Below are positions 33,914 through 42,176 of a stretch of 64,000 bases of DNA, one piece after another (position 1 is the first letter of the stretch; every line of letters starts with the position of its first letter). Below the pieces are notes generated by a model, which ran no database searches, was not told where the DNA came from, and saw only the letters and a list, made by a program, of their open reading frames with translations. The stretch lies in contig CAMBXO010000001.1 in the NCBI GenBank assembly GCA_945871915.1, positions 1-64,000 of the forward strand, written 5' to 3'. Made by a program: the position numbers and the translations under genes. This DNA comes from Singulisphaera sp. GP187 (GTDB taxonomy: Bacteria; Planctomycetota; Phycisphaerae; Phycisphaerales; SM1A02).

Positions 33914-34695
33914 GCGGCTTGATCTCCCGCCCGTGTTGGCAGCAATGCGTTCCATCGAGCAATGCAGAGTGGCACCTGACTGGCCGCATGACTCCACTCT
34001 CGGCAATCAATCACAGGCAGACCTTGAAACCCTGCAACGTCTAAGGCGACTCGATAGGACAAGGCATCCAATCGTGCACCGTCAGGATCGCCAATCGGGC
34101 CTCGCATTCCGTTTGTAAAAAGATCAACAATTCTCGCCGCAGCAAGATGCCCCGCGGCTTCCATGACCGCCTTCGATGGATCAGACTTCTTGGCAAGCAC
34201 CGCCGCAGGATCGATACCCGCCTGCCGACTATCTGCACCAGCACGCCACGAGGAAAAGTCCGCAAGAGGCACCCCTCGTCGAGCGGCTTCGTGAAGAATG
34301 GCCGCCACAATTTCATCCGCGCCCTGTTCTGGCAAACACATGCACACGGGAACCCGATCCAAACACTCCGCCAACACAAGGCACCCTCGCACCACTTCGA
34401 GACAATGCTCAACTTGGGATGGATCGGTCAACCGTTCCATGGGAATGAAACAGTCAATGCCGCTGGCGCACAAGCCTCGCCGACGAAGGCTGGCTTGCAC
34501 ATCTCGTTGAGCACTGACACCAAGTTCACGGGGACGAAGTGACGCATCGCTTGCATCCAGTTGCACGCCGACCACACCAAGCCGAGCCACCACATCAAAT
34601 GAAGCGGGTGCCGAGCCAAGTGGCATGATGGTGACTCCAAGCGGCAGCGCTCTCTCGTGCATTGACTGTGCAGGGTACTGCACAGATGCAGCCAT
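33910..34695 (-). CDS. TIM-barrel protein, sugar phosphate isomerase/epimerase-like
   Basis: 261 residues from the ATG at 34695, or 250 from the ATG at 34662, where the first strand (LPLGVTIMPLG) begins more naturally. Neither start has a strong ribosome binding site. The pattern VVGVQLDASDASLRPRELG, ASGIDCFIPMERL, VPVCMCLPEQG and RLDALSYRVALDVAG suggests the xylose isomerase-like barrel shared by AP endonuclease 2 and sugar epimerases. Few of the expected metal ligands can be identified, so catalysis is uncertain. It is divergent from nth (16 bases between the outer starts) and overlaps acpS. Confidence 0.6.
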   Translation of the reverse strand: MAASVQYPAQSMHERALPLGVTIMPLGSAPASFDVVARLGVVGVQLDASDASLRPRELGVSAQRDVQASLRRRGLCASGIDCFIPMERLTDPSQVEHCLEVVRGCLVLAECLDRVPVCMCLPEQGADEIVAAILHEAARRGVPLADFSSWRAGADSRQAGIDPAAVLAKKSDPSKAVMEAAGHLAAARIVDLFTNGMRGPIGDPDGARLDALSYRVALDVAGFQGLPVIDCREWSHAASQVPLCIARWNALLPTRAGDQAA

Positions 34696-34711
34696 CTTCT
34701 AGCATGGCAGC

Positions 34712-35452
34712 ATGGTTGCCTCGATGCCTCGTCGCAAGACCTCCGCACAGATTCGCCGAGCGGCTGAGCTGTTTTCAGCGTTGCGGAAAACCTATCCGGC
34801 GGCTTGCTGTGCGCTCCATTGGAAACAGCCGCACGAACTTTTGATCGCCACCATGTTGAGCGCACAGGCAACCGATGTCAGTGTGAACAAAGCAACCCCT
34901 GCTTTGTTCAAAGCCTTTCCAACCGTTGCGGCGTTTGCGGAATCCTCCGTGGAAGACATTGCGCCCTTTCTTCGCACGCTGAATTTCTGGCGAACCAAAG
35001 CTCGGGCGGTTTACGAGAGCCTGCGCACCTTGCACACTCGCTTTCACGGAACGGTTCCCAATTGCATGGAGGACCTGCTTTCCCTGCGAGGGGTCGCCCG
35101 AAAGACTGCCAATGTTGTTCTTGGGAATGCATTCAACATTCAGGAAGGCGTTGTGGTGGATACGCATGTTGCGAGGCTTTCCAAACGAATGGGGCTCACA
35201 CGCCACACGGATCCAATCCATGTGGAACAAGATCTCATGGGATTGTTTCCACAAGAACACTGGTGCGAACTCAGCCATCTGCTCATTGAGCATGGGCGCC
35301 GTGTCTGCAAAGCTCGCGGAAACACCTGTTCGCAAGATCCGGTGTGCCGAAAGTTCTGCCGTGAATCCAAAACGGTCACCCGGTCGAAGGCTTCGCCGTC
35401 GAAGACTCGTCGACCGCCAGTTCGGCAACGCCCATGCCGCCGAAACGGCTAA
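34712..35452 (+). CDS. nth: Endonuclease III (DNA glycosylase/AP lyase)
   Basis: Base-excision repair glycosylase for oxidised pyrimidines, 246 residues versus ~211 in E. coli. The helix-hairpin-helix LRGVARKTANVVLGNAF holds the catalytic Lys, and VVDTHVARLSKRMG the catalytic Asp. The four cluster cysteines are present at 199, 206, 212 and 216, but spaced C-x6-C-x5-C-x3-C instead of C-x6-C-x2-C-x5-C. A basic tail of about 28 residues (SKTVTRSKASPSKTRRPPVR...) follows. Its last 77 bases overlap, antisense, the 3' end of the lipoprotein gene. An ATG at 34724 is an alternative start. Confidence 0.93.
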   Translation: MVASMPRRKTSAQIRRAAELFSALRKTYPAACCALHWKQPHELLIATMLSAQATDVSVNKATPALFKAFPTVAAFAESSVEDIAPFLRTLNFWRTKARAVYESLRTLHTRFHGTVPNCMEDLLSLRGVARKTANVVLGNAFNIQEGVVVDTHVARLSKRMGLTRHTDPIHVEQDLMGLFPQEHWCELSHLLIEHGRRVCKARGNTCSQDPVCRKFCRESKTVTRSKASPSKTRRPPVRQRPCRRNG

Positions 35453-36926
35453 CCCACGCGACACCACCGCCCGTTCGCAGCGGGTAAAGCCAAATAACCG
35501 GCCCGGGAATTCGCATCGAGGCCACCACCTCAATGGCTAAGGTGCTTTCTTTGCGATTCTGCTTTGCAGTTTCATCCTCATCATTCGCCAGAAGCTCCAT
35601 CGACCCTCGACGCAAGACCGAAATGCCCTCGGAGTGACCGACCCACAAGTCGCCGTCCACGGCCACCACCGTTGAAATCCATCCTTGATTCGGCGGCGAC
35701 CACTTTGCTTTGCCGTCGGCTCCCTCAAGAATGAGCACGCGTGACTCATCCGGTGTTTCCTCTTTGCCGTCGCCATCATCAATGCGCCCCGTGGCCCACG
35801 CAACGGTCGCTCGCCGCTCAGGAACTTGTGTGAGCGGAGTCGTCCTGTCTGAAATGGTTGCCTTGCCTCGAATGGGGTAGAGCCAAAAACCCTCCACACT
35901 TCCTGCCATCACACGCCGCCCGTCAAAGACGGATTGATCGAGCCGACCCGGCTCCCGTTGCACATCTGTAAATTCGTCTCCAGCACCATCTCGGTCCTCG
36001 TGAAGCCGGTACACCGCGCGACCGAATGACCCCACCACTGCAAAGAGATTGGCAGTCAACGGCGCAAGATCACGCGCCCCCTTGATCTTGACATATTCCA
36101 CATCGTGCAATCCACCATCCCGCAGCGACCAACTGGTCATGTCGGTGTCGGTGATCACCCAGAGCCGGTCTTGCGAAAGTCGCATCGCACGCACGGAGCC
36201 GCGAATCACGTGGCCCACGCGCTCTCGCAAGTCTGAGCCCATCAAACCCACAGTCGCGCCTTCGGTGGCCTGCAGCACAAATGCAAACCCGCCCTTGAGA
36301 CCAGCTTCATCTGGAAGCGTTGCAAGCATGGAGGCTGCACCAAGAAAGCGACCATCCGCAAGGCAGCGGATTCGTCGCCCAACCACGGCCGCCAAGCCTT
36401 GCGATGTGGCCACCACATCTCGTGCCACCGCAGCATCGGAAAGAAATCGAATGCCGTCACTGGCTCGCACCACGCCGCCATCACCTGCAATGAACAATTC
36501 ATTGCCCACCATTGAAAGCGTGCGAGGACGAATCCCCAGCGCATCGCTCTCCACTCGATCAATCAGCATGGGGGCTCGCGGAACACCAAGATCCCACCGC
36601 ACCACCGCGTCACCATCCACCACGCCAACAAGGTCACCCCGCCACTCCCGTAGATCGACAACCGCACCGGTTTCACCTCGGGGCCCCGCATTCTCAGTTC
36701 GAGCGGGCTTGCCGCCTCGCCCCTCAAGCACCAGAAGTTTGGGTCCGTGACCGACATACCACACGCGGTCTCGCACCAGCACACAGTCATGCGATCCTCC
36801 GACATGATCCGTGACGCGCGGAATCCGCAACCTTCGATCGCTGCGATCCTCCTTGATGTAGGTGTTGTCAAAGCATCCGCCGAGCAAGGAGAGTGCAAGA
36901 AGCGTTGCAGGAAGGAGCCGAGCCAT
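35376..36926 (-). CDS. Hypothetical lipoprotein with beta-propeller-like body
   Basis: 516 residues from the ATG at 36926, which places a lipoprotein signal first (LLPATLLALSLLGGC, lipid Cys at 18). Frames opening further upstream would run into the divergent TPR gene. The body is rich in repeated strand patterns such as VWYVGHGPKLLVLEG, LVGVVDGDAVVRWDLG, LFIAGDGGVVRASDG and LWVITDTDMTSWSLRDGG, typical of propeller blades. I cannot name a family. The C-terminus is encoded antisense to the end of nth over 77 bases. Likely periplasmic or outer-membrane attached. Confidence 0.7.
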   Translation of the reverse strand: MARLLPATLLALSLLGGCFDNTYIKEDRSDRRLRIPRVTDHVGGSHDCVLVRDRVWYVGHGPKLLVLEGRGGKPARTENAGPRGETGAVVDLREWRGDLVGVVDGDAVVRWDLGVPRAPMLIDRVESDALGIRPRTLSMVGNELFIAGDGGVVRASDGIRFLSDAAVARDVVATSQGLAAVVGRRIRCLADGRFLGAASMLATLPDEAGLKGGFAFVLQATEGATVGLMGSDLRERVGHVIRGSVRAMRLSQDRLWVITDTDMTSWSLRDGGLHDVEYVKIKGARDLAPLTANLFAVVGSFGRAVYRLHEDRDGAGDEFTDVQREPGRLDQSVFDGRRVMAGSVEGFWLYPIRGKATISDRTTPLTQVPERRATVAWATGRIDDGDGKEETPDESRVLILEGADGKAKWSPPNQGWISTVVAVDGDLWVGHSEGISVLRRGSMELLANDEDETAKQNRKESTLAIEVVASMRIPGPVIWLYPLRTGGGVAWVSRFGGMGVAELAVDESSTAKPSTG

Positions 36927-36983
36927 GGTGAGTAAAAAGGTAGTGCCTTCGCCCGAGTCGTGCATGGGGGATACGCTGCGGCG

Positions 36984-37304
36984 ATGCCCGCTCCAACGCG
37001 AATGGAAACCCTTCGTCAGATGCTGCAGAAAGAGCCCAATGATGGGTTTTGTCTGTATGGCATTGCGCAGGAGTTTGCCAAAGCGGATCAATTGGAAGAA
37101 GCCGTCGTGTGGTTTGAAAAAGTGCTCGCCGTGGAGCCGCTGCATGGTTATGCAGCCTTTCATATGGCCAAAGCATTGGATCGACTTGGCAGAACACCGC
37201 AGGCGATTGCAATGTTGCATCAGGGAATCCATGCGGCGAGCCAATCGGGCGACACCAAAGCGTTGAACGAGTTGCGCGGATTTCTAGATGAGTTGACGCC
37301 ATGA
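36984..37304 (+). CDS. Small tetratricopeptide-repeat protein
   Basis: 106 residues with two or three TPR helices pairs: NDGFCLYGIAQEFAKADQLEEA, then VLAVEPLHGYAAFHMAKALDRLG with the TPR consensus positions. No signal peptide or other domain. It resembles the N-terminal half of the TPR-YggX protein at 41494-42141 (METLRQMLQKEPNDGF compares with SNFERMAQADPSNEMA), so the two are probably related modules. The stop overlaps recX by 4 bases. A start at 37002 is also possible. It is the first gene of a plus-strand run. Confidence 0.78.
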   Translation: MPAPTRMETLRQMLQKEPNDGFCLYGIAQEFAKADQLEEAVVWFEKVLAVEPLHGYAAFHMAKALDRLGRTPQAIAMLHQGIHAASQSGDTKALNELRGFLDELTP

Positions 37305-37924
37305 CGCCTGTGCCAACCATCGAGGGAATCTTGACCGATGCCAAAGATCCCTCCATGGTGCGGCTCTGCGTGGCGGGTGCACGCATTGGTCCGCTACGCC
37401 GCGACGACGCGATTCGACTTGGCGCACGGGAGGGCAGCCGTTGGACCAAGGCATTGGCCACACATGTGAAGGCTCTGGCGTGCGATGTGGCGTGCAGGGC
37501 GGACGCGTTGAAACGACTTGGTCATCGGGATCTCTCCCAAACACTCTTGATGCACCGATTGACACGCAAGTGGGGCGAGCCTGCGGCCAGTCGCGTGGTG
37601 GCATCGCTGGTACGAGATGGATGGGTGAACGATGCCGCGTATGCACGCAGTCGCGTGGAGGCCCTTCAACGCGTGTCGCCAATGAGTGCAGAAGGCTTGC
37701 AGCAGCGGCTCCAAGAAGAAGGTGTCGCAGAGAGTCTTGCTCACTCCGTTGCCAACACTTCGTTCGATCCGGCGGCAGTGCATCGGACCGTGCGTGCATG
37801 GAAGAAGCAGCGTCGCAGTGCACTCTGGATTTCAAAGCGGCTGAGTCAGCGTGGCTTTGACATGGATACCATCGCATCGGCTCTTCAACGAGCCGGCATC
37901 GCATGCGACTTCGATTCCACCTAA
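37301..37924 (+). CDS. recX: Regulatory protein RecX
   Basis: Modulator that caps RecA filaments. 207 residues with the three-helix repeat structure of the family: RADALKRLGHRDLSQTLLMHRL, GWVNDAAYARSRVEALQR with the conserved W-x-N/D-D-x-x-Y-A, and SALWISKRLSQRGFDMDTIASAL. An N-terminal extension of about 50 residues precedes the first repeat, as in some planctomycete members. ATG overlaps the TPR gene by 4 bases. recA is not in the window. The stop lies 22 bases inside the next gene's start, so translation is coupled. Confidence 0.88.
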   Translation: MTPVPTIEGILTDAKDPSMVRLCVAGARIGPLRRDDAIRLGAREGSRWTKALATHVKALACDVACRADALKRLGHRDLSQTLLMHRLTRKWGEPAASRVVASLVRDGWVNDAAYARSRVEALQRVSPMSAEGLQQRLQEEGVAESLAHSVANTSFDPAAVHRTVRAWKKQRRSALWISKRLSQRGFDMDTIASALQRAGIACDFDST

Positions 37925-38454
37925 CTTTTGCTGTTGCGGTCGCCACCTTGGCTTGCATGCAGAGGTGCGTGAATGACTCCGACACGCTGTATGGAGCAGG
38001 AACCGACTCGCTACCAGACCTATCGCCTTCTGAAACGGCTCCCGCGCGTTCTTCCACTGGTCCAAGCGTTCAAAGTTTGGATCGCCGCAATTGGACAACG
38101 GTGGTGATCGACTCGCCACGAGGACAGGTGGAGCATCAACCAACCTATGGCGAACTGCTGGTCTTGAACGGTCAATCGGCTCGCGATGGGGACACCTTTC
38201 CCACGGTGGAGAGTGCCATGCAGTTGGGTTCATCCATTGACCATGCCGCAGCGGACGGCGCGGTCGAATTCGCTTGGCCCGCGGTCTTGATGGTGGTGGC
38301 GCCAGCTCGAATGTGTTTCGGCATGCCACCGTGGCTCACCGTGCAATCTCCGCAGCAGGCCAGTGGAATGATGCCGCCCATCCAGACCCGTGACAACGAA
38401 ACCCTGTGGGTGTGGGTTGCGGTTCCGACTTCTGGAGAGGCCCGCACGCCATGA
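37903..38454 (+). CDS. Hypothetical lipoprotein
   Basis: Not recognised. 183 residues starting inside the end of recX (22-base overlap). LTFAVAVATLAC is a lipoprotein signal with the lipid-modified Cys at position 18. A short acidic, Ser/Pro-rich linker precedes a compact domain with WTTVVIDSPRGQVEHQPTYGELLVL. The C-terminal part has many Met and Trp (MCFGMPPWLTVQ, ETLWVWVAVPTSG). Its stop overlaps the rhodanese gene by 4 bases. Conserved order with the neighbours would be the best clue to function. Confidence 0.6.
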   Translation: MRLRFHLTFAVAVATLACMQRCVNDSDTLYGAGTDSLPDLSPSETAPARSSTGPSVQSLDRRNWTTVVIDSPRGQVEHQPTYGELLVLNGQSARDGDTFPTVESAMQLGSSIDHAAADGAVEFAWPAVLMVVAPARMCFGMPPWLTVQSPQQASGMMPPIQTRDNETLWVWVAVPTSGEARTP

Positions 38455-38834
38455 CTGCACTCGATGATCGTGGCTTGCCCCACGGAATGCATGTGAACAC
38501 CGAATTGGAAATCACACCACGCGATTTGCATGCCATGCGAAGTCGACGCGAAGCGGTCACGGTGGTGGATGTTCGCACGCACGCTGAACGGGCCATCGCT
38601 CGTCTGCCCGACTGCGTGCACATTCCGCTTGACGAACTGCCCAACCGCATCGATGAACTTGCAGAACATCACAACTCATTCGTAGTCACTTTGTGCGAGC
38701 GGGGTCGTCGCAGCCTTCGAGCGGCAGACATTCTGCGAGGTGGCGGGCTGCAGCGCGTGCGCAGTCTCGCCGGCGGCATTCAACTTTGGGCTATCGACAT
38801 CGATCCCTCCGTGGCCACCAAACCAACATGTTGA
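38451..38834 (+). CDS. Rhodanese-domain protein
   Basis: Single-domain sulfurtransferase-like protein, 127 residues. ITPRDLHAMRSRREAVTVVDVRTHAE is the N-terminal part with the usual DVR. The active-site loop CERGRRS has the catalytic Cys in a CxxGxR arrangement. GGIQLWAIDIDP closes the fold. Such proteins move sulfane sulfur or act as redox carriers; the partner is unknown. It overlaps the preceding lipoprotein gene by 4 bases and cdsA by 7 bases. Confidence 0.87.
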   Translation: MTALDDRGLPHGMHVNTELEITPRDLHAMRSRREAVTVVDVRTHAERAIARLPDCVHIPLDELPNRIDELAEHHNSFVVTLCERGRRSLRAADILRGGGLQRVRSLAGGIQLWAIDIDPSVATKPTC

Positions 38835-39685
38835 AAGTTCGACTGCCCGTTGGTGCGGCATTGATTGCGTTGCTGGCAACGCTGCTGTGGCTGGATTTTC
38901 AATGGCAAGGCAGCAGAGCGGCGTGGCTTGAAACTGGTCACATTCCAGGCGGATTTCTGCTTGCACTCTTTGGGATGGTGGTCCTTGTGCCTTGCATGGT
39001 CTTGGAACTCACGCGACTGCTTCGTGCTGGTGGCGTTCGGGTATGGCCTGTTCTTTTTTCAATGCCCATTTCGTTGGCTGCGTTTGCAACCGTGGCGCTT
39101 CATGGTTGGCACATGGACGCATGGGCCCGCCCCGCGGCCATCATCATGCTCATCGGTCTGGTGCCCGCGATCGCGGCGCTGATTCACGGAAACCCTGCGA
39201 AAGGATTGGCGGAGATCGGACGATGGATCTTGGTTGGTGGATGGATCGGCGCCCTGCCGGCGTGCTGGATCGCTTTGCGGGCTCACTCGCCGTGGTGGGT
39301 CTTGGTGGCCGCCGTCTTAGCTGTGAAATGCAATGACATCGGCGCGTACTTCGCCGGATCAATCCGAGGCCGGAACCCGATGGCTCTGTGGATTTCGCCT
39401 CACAAGACATGGGAGGGATTTGCCGGTGGTGCACTCTGCAGCATTGCAGCGGGCGCATGGGTGGGCTCGCAGATTCCAGCGGGAGTCATGATGGGTGTGA
39501 TGTTTGGAGTGAGTATTGCCATTCTTGGGCCATTCGGAGATCTTTTTGAAAGCGTCCTCAAGCGTCAAGCCGGTGCCAAAGACTCCGGGAATGCGATTCC
39601 TGGCATGGGCGGCGTACTGGATGTGCTCGACAGCCTGCTTCCAACGGCCCCGGCCGCCCTGTGGCTTCTGGCTCCCGCAAATTGA
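38828..39685 (+). CDS. cdsA: Phosphatidate cytidylyltransferase
   Basis: Membrane enzyme making CDP-diacylglycerol for phospholipid synthesis. 285 residues with about eight hydrophobic helices. The signature region is present: NDIGAYFAGSIRGRN, SPHKTWEGFAGG, GDLFESVLKRQAGAKDSG and PGMGGVLDVLDSLLPT. In this last block the textbook His and Arg are Met and Val, a variant I recall in other lineages. The ATG at 38828 overlaps the rhodanese stop, and the frame upstream is only read-through. It is followed after 65 bases by the zinc-ribbon gene. Confidence 0.93.
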   Translation: MLKVRLPVGAALIALLATLLWLDFQWQGSRAAWLETGHIPGGFLLALFGMVVLVPCMVLELTRLLRAGGVRVWPVLFSMPISLAAFATVALHGWHMDAWARPAAIIMLIGLVPAIAALIHGNPAKGLAEIGRWILVGGWIGALPACWIALRAHSPWWVLVAAVLAVKCNDIGAYFAGSIRGRNPMALWISPHKTWEGFAGGALCSIAAGAWVGSQIPAGVMMGVMFGVSIAILGPFGDLFESVLKRQAGAKDSGNAIPGMGGVLDVLDSLLPTAPAALWLLAPAN

Positions 39686-39750
39686 TTTTCGCCACACCGT
39701 TGAAGTGGGCGGATGCGTGTACCCTGTCCCACCCACATGGAGACCCCCGC

Positions 39751-40506
39751 ATGAGTCTGCTGCAGCAGTTGCTCGCACTTCACCGCGTTGATGTGCAGGT
39801 CCGTTCGCTTCGCTCGCGCCTAGCACAGGCCGATCACTACCTTGCGACTCAGCAGAAACAACTCGACGATCTGGTGGCTCAACGAGGCGATGTGGAATTG
39901 CAGAAGAAGCAGTTGCAGGCGCATGTGGCCAACATGGAAATGGAATCCAAGGGGATCAGCGACCGCGTTGCCAGATTGCGAAGCGATTTGAATCAGAGTG
40001 CCAACACCAAGCAATACAACGCGGTCTTGCAGGAAATGAAGTCGGTTGAATTACAAAAAGACGAATTGGACGAGCAGACGCTGGCCCAGATGGAGCGACT
40101 CGAACAAATTGCCAAACGGGTCGCCGACTTTGAAACTGTGATTTCGGACCGCCAGTCTCTGCGCGAGAAGGCACTTGCAGAACGCGAAGAACGGCATCGA
40201 GATACCGCCGAGCGACTGGGCGAACTTGAGCGGGAACGAGCCACAGCGGCTGGCCTTGTTCCAGCCGACTCCATGGTTCGCTTTGATGAAGTGGCCGAAA
40301 TGCATGATGGTGAAGCCATGAGCGAAGTGGAAGTCATCAGTGCAAGGCACCGCGAATATTCGTGTAGCGCCTGCAACACCGAGATTCCATTTGCGGTGTA
40401 CGCACGGCTGCTCGGTGAGGGTGGCGGCATTGTGCAGTGTGTGAACTGCCATCGCATTCTGCACTTGCCAGCCGAAGCAGAAGCGACCGCAACAAAAAAG
40501 CGGTAA
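39751..40506 (+). CDS. Coiled-coil protein with C4-type zinc ribbon
   Basis: 251 residues. A long antiparallel coiled coil (~1-185) starts LLQQLLALHRVDVQVRSLRS and is very rich in Gln, Glu, Arg and Leu. The C-terminal zinc ribbon has CSACNTEIP and CVNCHRILH, two CxxC pairs. This is the CT398/zf-RING_7-type family found across bacteria, whose chlamydial member has been linked to flagellar and sigma-54 proteins; the role here is unknown. GGAG lies a few bases upstream of the ATG. Converges on pyrD, 39 bases between stops. Confidence 0.85.
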   Translation: MSLLQQLLALHRVDVQVRSLRSRLAQADHYLATQQKQLDDLVAQRGDVELQKKQLQAHVANMEMESKGISDRVARLRSDLNQSANTKQYNAVLQEMKSVELQKDELDEQTLAQMERLEQIAKRVADFETVISDRQSLREKALAEREERHRDTAERLGELERERATAAGLVPADSMVRFDEVAEMHDGEAMSEVEVISARHREYSCSACNTEIPFAVYARLLGEGGGIVQCVNCHRILHLPAEAEATATKKR

Positions 40507-40545
40507 CGCTCAAGACGCTCACTTTGCTTTGATTCGTTTGTGCCG

Positions 40546-41493
40546 TCAGTGCGTGGACGACTGCATCGTGCCAACCAATTCAGAAATCGACCGGACACCT
40601 TGCCGCTGGCACCACGCGGCGAGTCCTTGTGCCACGCGTTGTGGCGTGGACGGATCCACCATCATGGCCGTTCCCATGCCGACGGCGGAAGCACCCGCAA
40701 CAATCAATTCAGCGGCATCACGCCAATCCATCACACCACCAAGACCGATGATGGGAACGCGTGCATGGCTGGCCACCTGCCGGTGCACCTCATACACAAT
40801 CCGCACCACAATGGGGTGAATGCCGGGGCCGGACAATCCACCGCTGCCGCGACTCAGTGTGGGCGTTCGTGAATCCGGATCGATCTGCATGCCGGGAAAG
40901 GTGTTGCAGAGTGTCAGCGCGTTCGCACCCGCTTCAACGGCGGCCGCGGCGGCTCGTACCGGATCTCCGTCAGGCGGAAGTTTGACCAGCAGCGATCCGC
41001 ACTTCACAGAGCCTCGAACAGCTTTCACCAATTCACCGAGCAACGACGAATCGGAACCAAAGTGGCAGCCGTCTGAAGTGTTGGGGCAACTCACATTCAA
41101 TTCAAGTGCTTGCACTCCGGCTTGCTCCATGCTGACCGCCACTGCAACGAACTCCTGGATGGATCCACCTGCGATGGAACCAATCACGTGGCATGGCAGC
41201 GTTCCGATGCGCGGTGCGTGACTCTGCACAAAGGCTTCCACACCTGGGTTGGCAAGGCCGATCGCATTCAACATGCCCGCTCTGGTTTCCACCACGCGCC
41301 ACGGCGCGTGACCCTGCCGAGGCTGCGGCGTGATGCTCTTGGTGGTGATCGCACCAAGCCATCGCAGGTCGCTCACTTCGCCGAGTTCATCGAGGACACC
41401 GCATGTACCCGCGGCGCCCACCAGTGGCGTGTGCAGGGGCAACGCCGCAAGGCGAGTGTGCAGGATCGAGGATGGTCCAGAGTTGCGAAACAC
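40546..41493 (-). CDS. pyrD: Dihydroorotate dehydrogenase (class 1)
   Basis: FMN enzyme oxidising dihydroorotate to orotate in pyrimidine synthesis. 315 residues from a GTG placed directly after the upstream gene's TGA. LVGAAGTCGVLDELG and TTKSITPQPRQG open the barrel, followed by the conserved NAIGLANPG. LELNVSCPNTSDG carries the class 1 catalytic Cys rather than the Ser of class 2. IIGLGGVMDWRDAAELIVAGASAVGMGTA is the phosphate-binding region (positions ~245-275). Class 1B enzymes need PyrK, and no pyrK is adjacent here. It is last in the seven-gene minus-strand run. Confidence 0.93.
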   Translation of the reverse strand: MFRNSGPSSILHTRLAALPLHTPLVGAAGTCGVLDELGEVSDLRWLGAITTKSITPQPRQGHAPWRVVETRAGMLNAIGLANPGVEAFVQSHAPRIGTLPCHVIGSIAGGSIQEFVAVAVSMEQAGVQALELNVSCPNTSDGCHFGSDSSLLGELVKAVRGSVKCGSLLVKLPPDGDPVRAAAAAVEAGANALTLCNTFPGMQIDPDSRTPTLSRGSGGLSGPGIHPIVVRIVYEVHRQVASHARVPIIGLGGVMDWRDAAELIVAGASAVGMGTAMMVDPSTPQRVAQGLAAWCQRQGVRSISELVGTMQSSTH

Positions 41494-42141
41494 TCAGCCG
41501 CTCTTGGCAGCGGCCGCTTCGCCACGGATTTGGGCGAGAACTTCTGGATCAAGACCGAGATATTCGTGCATGTGTTGGTCGTACACCTCTTGGTCGTGAT
41601 CACGCGAAAAGTCCAGACGCAATTCGTTGATGACCTTGGTGCCCTGCCCGATCCACGCAGTCCAAGTTTCGGCGCTGATGTTCTTGTGAATCCATGCACC
41701 AACGGGCCCTCGAAATGGCGGTGCAGTTAATTGCTTTCCGGGGCGGCCGGTGCGAGTGCAGACGAACGCACCAGCAGTTGCCTGTGCATCGGTCGTCGCT
41801 GGAGTGGCTTCACATGCAGGTGGTTCCCGACCCATGCTTCGAAGCAGATCCGCCATCGCCTGCTGCGGCATGCGGTCACCCTTACTCGCCGCCATCGTGA
41901 ACCCCTTGGTCAGAGTCACCACGGCCTTGTCCACCCAACCCGCTTTCAACTGCGCCTGCCCGCATAGTTGCCATGCCTTGCTCATATGAGGCGCCAGTTC
42001 AAGACATTTTTCAAGGCTTTGCGCGGCTTCGGCAAAGCGATCAGATTGCAAATACGCATTGCCCAAACTGAAATGCGCCATCTCGTTGGATGGATCCGCT
42101 TGTGCCATGCGTTCGAAATTAGAGATCCGATCCGTATTCAT
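41494..42141 (-). CDS. TPR-YggX fusion, probable iron-trafficking / oxidative damage protection protein
   Basis: 215 residues. Residues ~1-110 form two or three TPR units (MAHFSLGNAYLQSDRFAEAAQSL, MSKAWQLCGQAQLKAG). Residues ~135-205 match YggX: FVCTRTGRPGKQL, GAWIHKNISAETWTAWIGQG, TKVINELRLDF, VYDQHMHEYLGL. YggX is usually a free ~90-residue protein with one N-terminal Cys that protects Fe-S clusters; here Cys is kept in FVCTRTG. Fusion to TPR suggests docking to a partner. The stop TGA is followed at once by the pyrD GTG. pyrD class 1B-type enzymes use Fe-S partners, but a link is speculation. Confidence 0.85.
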   Translation of the reverse strand: MNTDRISNFERMAQADPSNEMAHFSLGNAYLQSDRFAEAAQSLEKCLELAPHMSKAWQLCGQAQLKAGWVDKAVVTLTKGFTMAASKGDRMPQQAMADLLRSMGREPPACEATPATTDAQATAGAFVCTRTGRPGKQLTAPPFRGPVGAWIHKNISAETWTAWIGQGTKVINELRLDFSRDHDQEVYDQHMHEYLGLDPEVLAQIRGEAAAAKSG

Positions 42142-42176
42142 GGCTCCATCATAGGAGAGAGCCGCCGACCGCTGCA

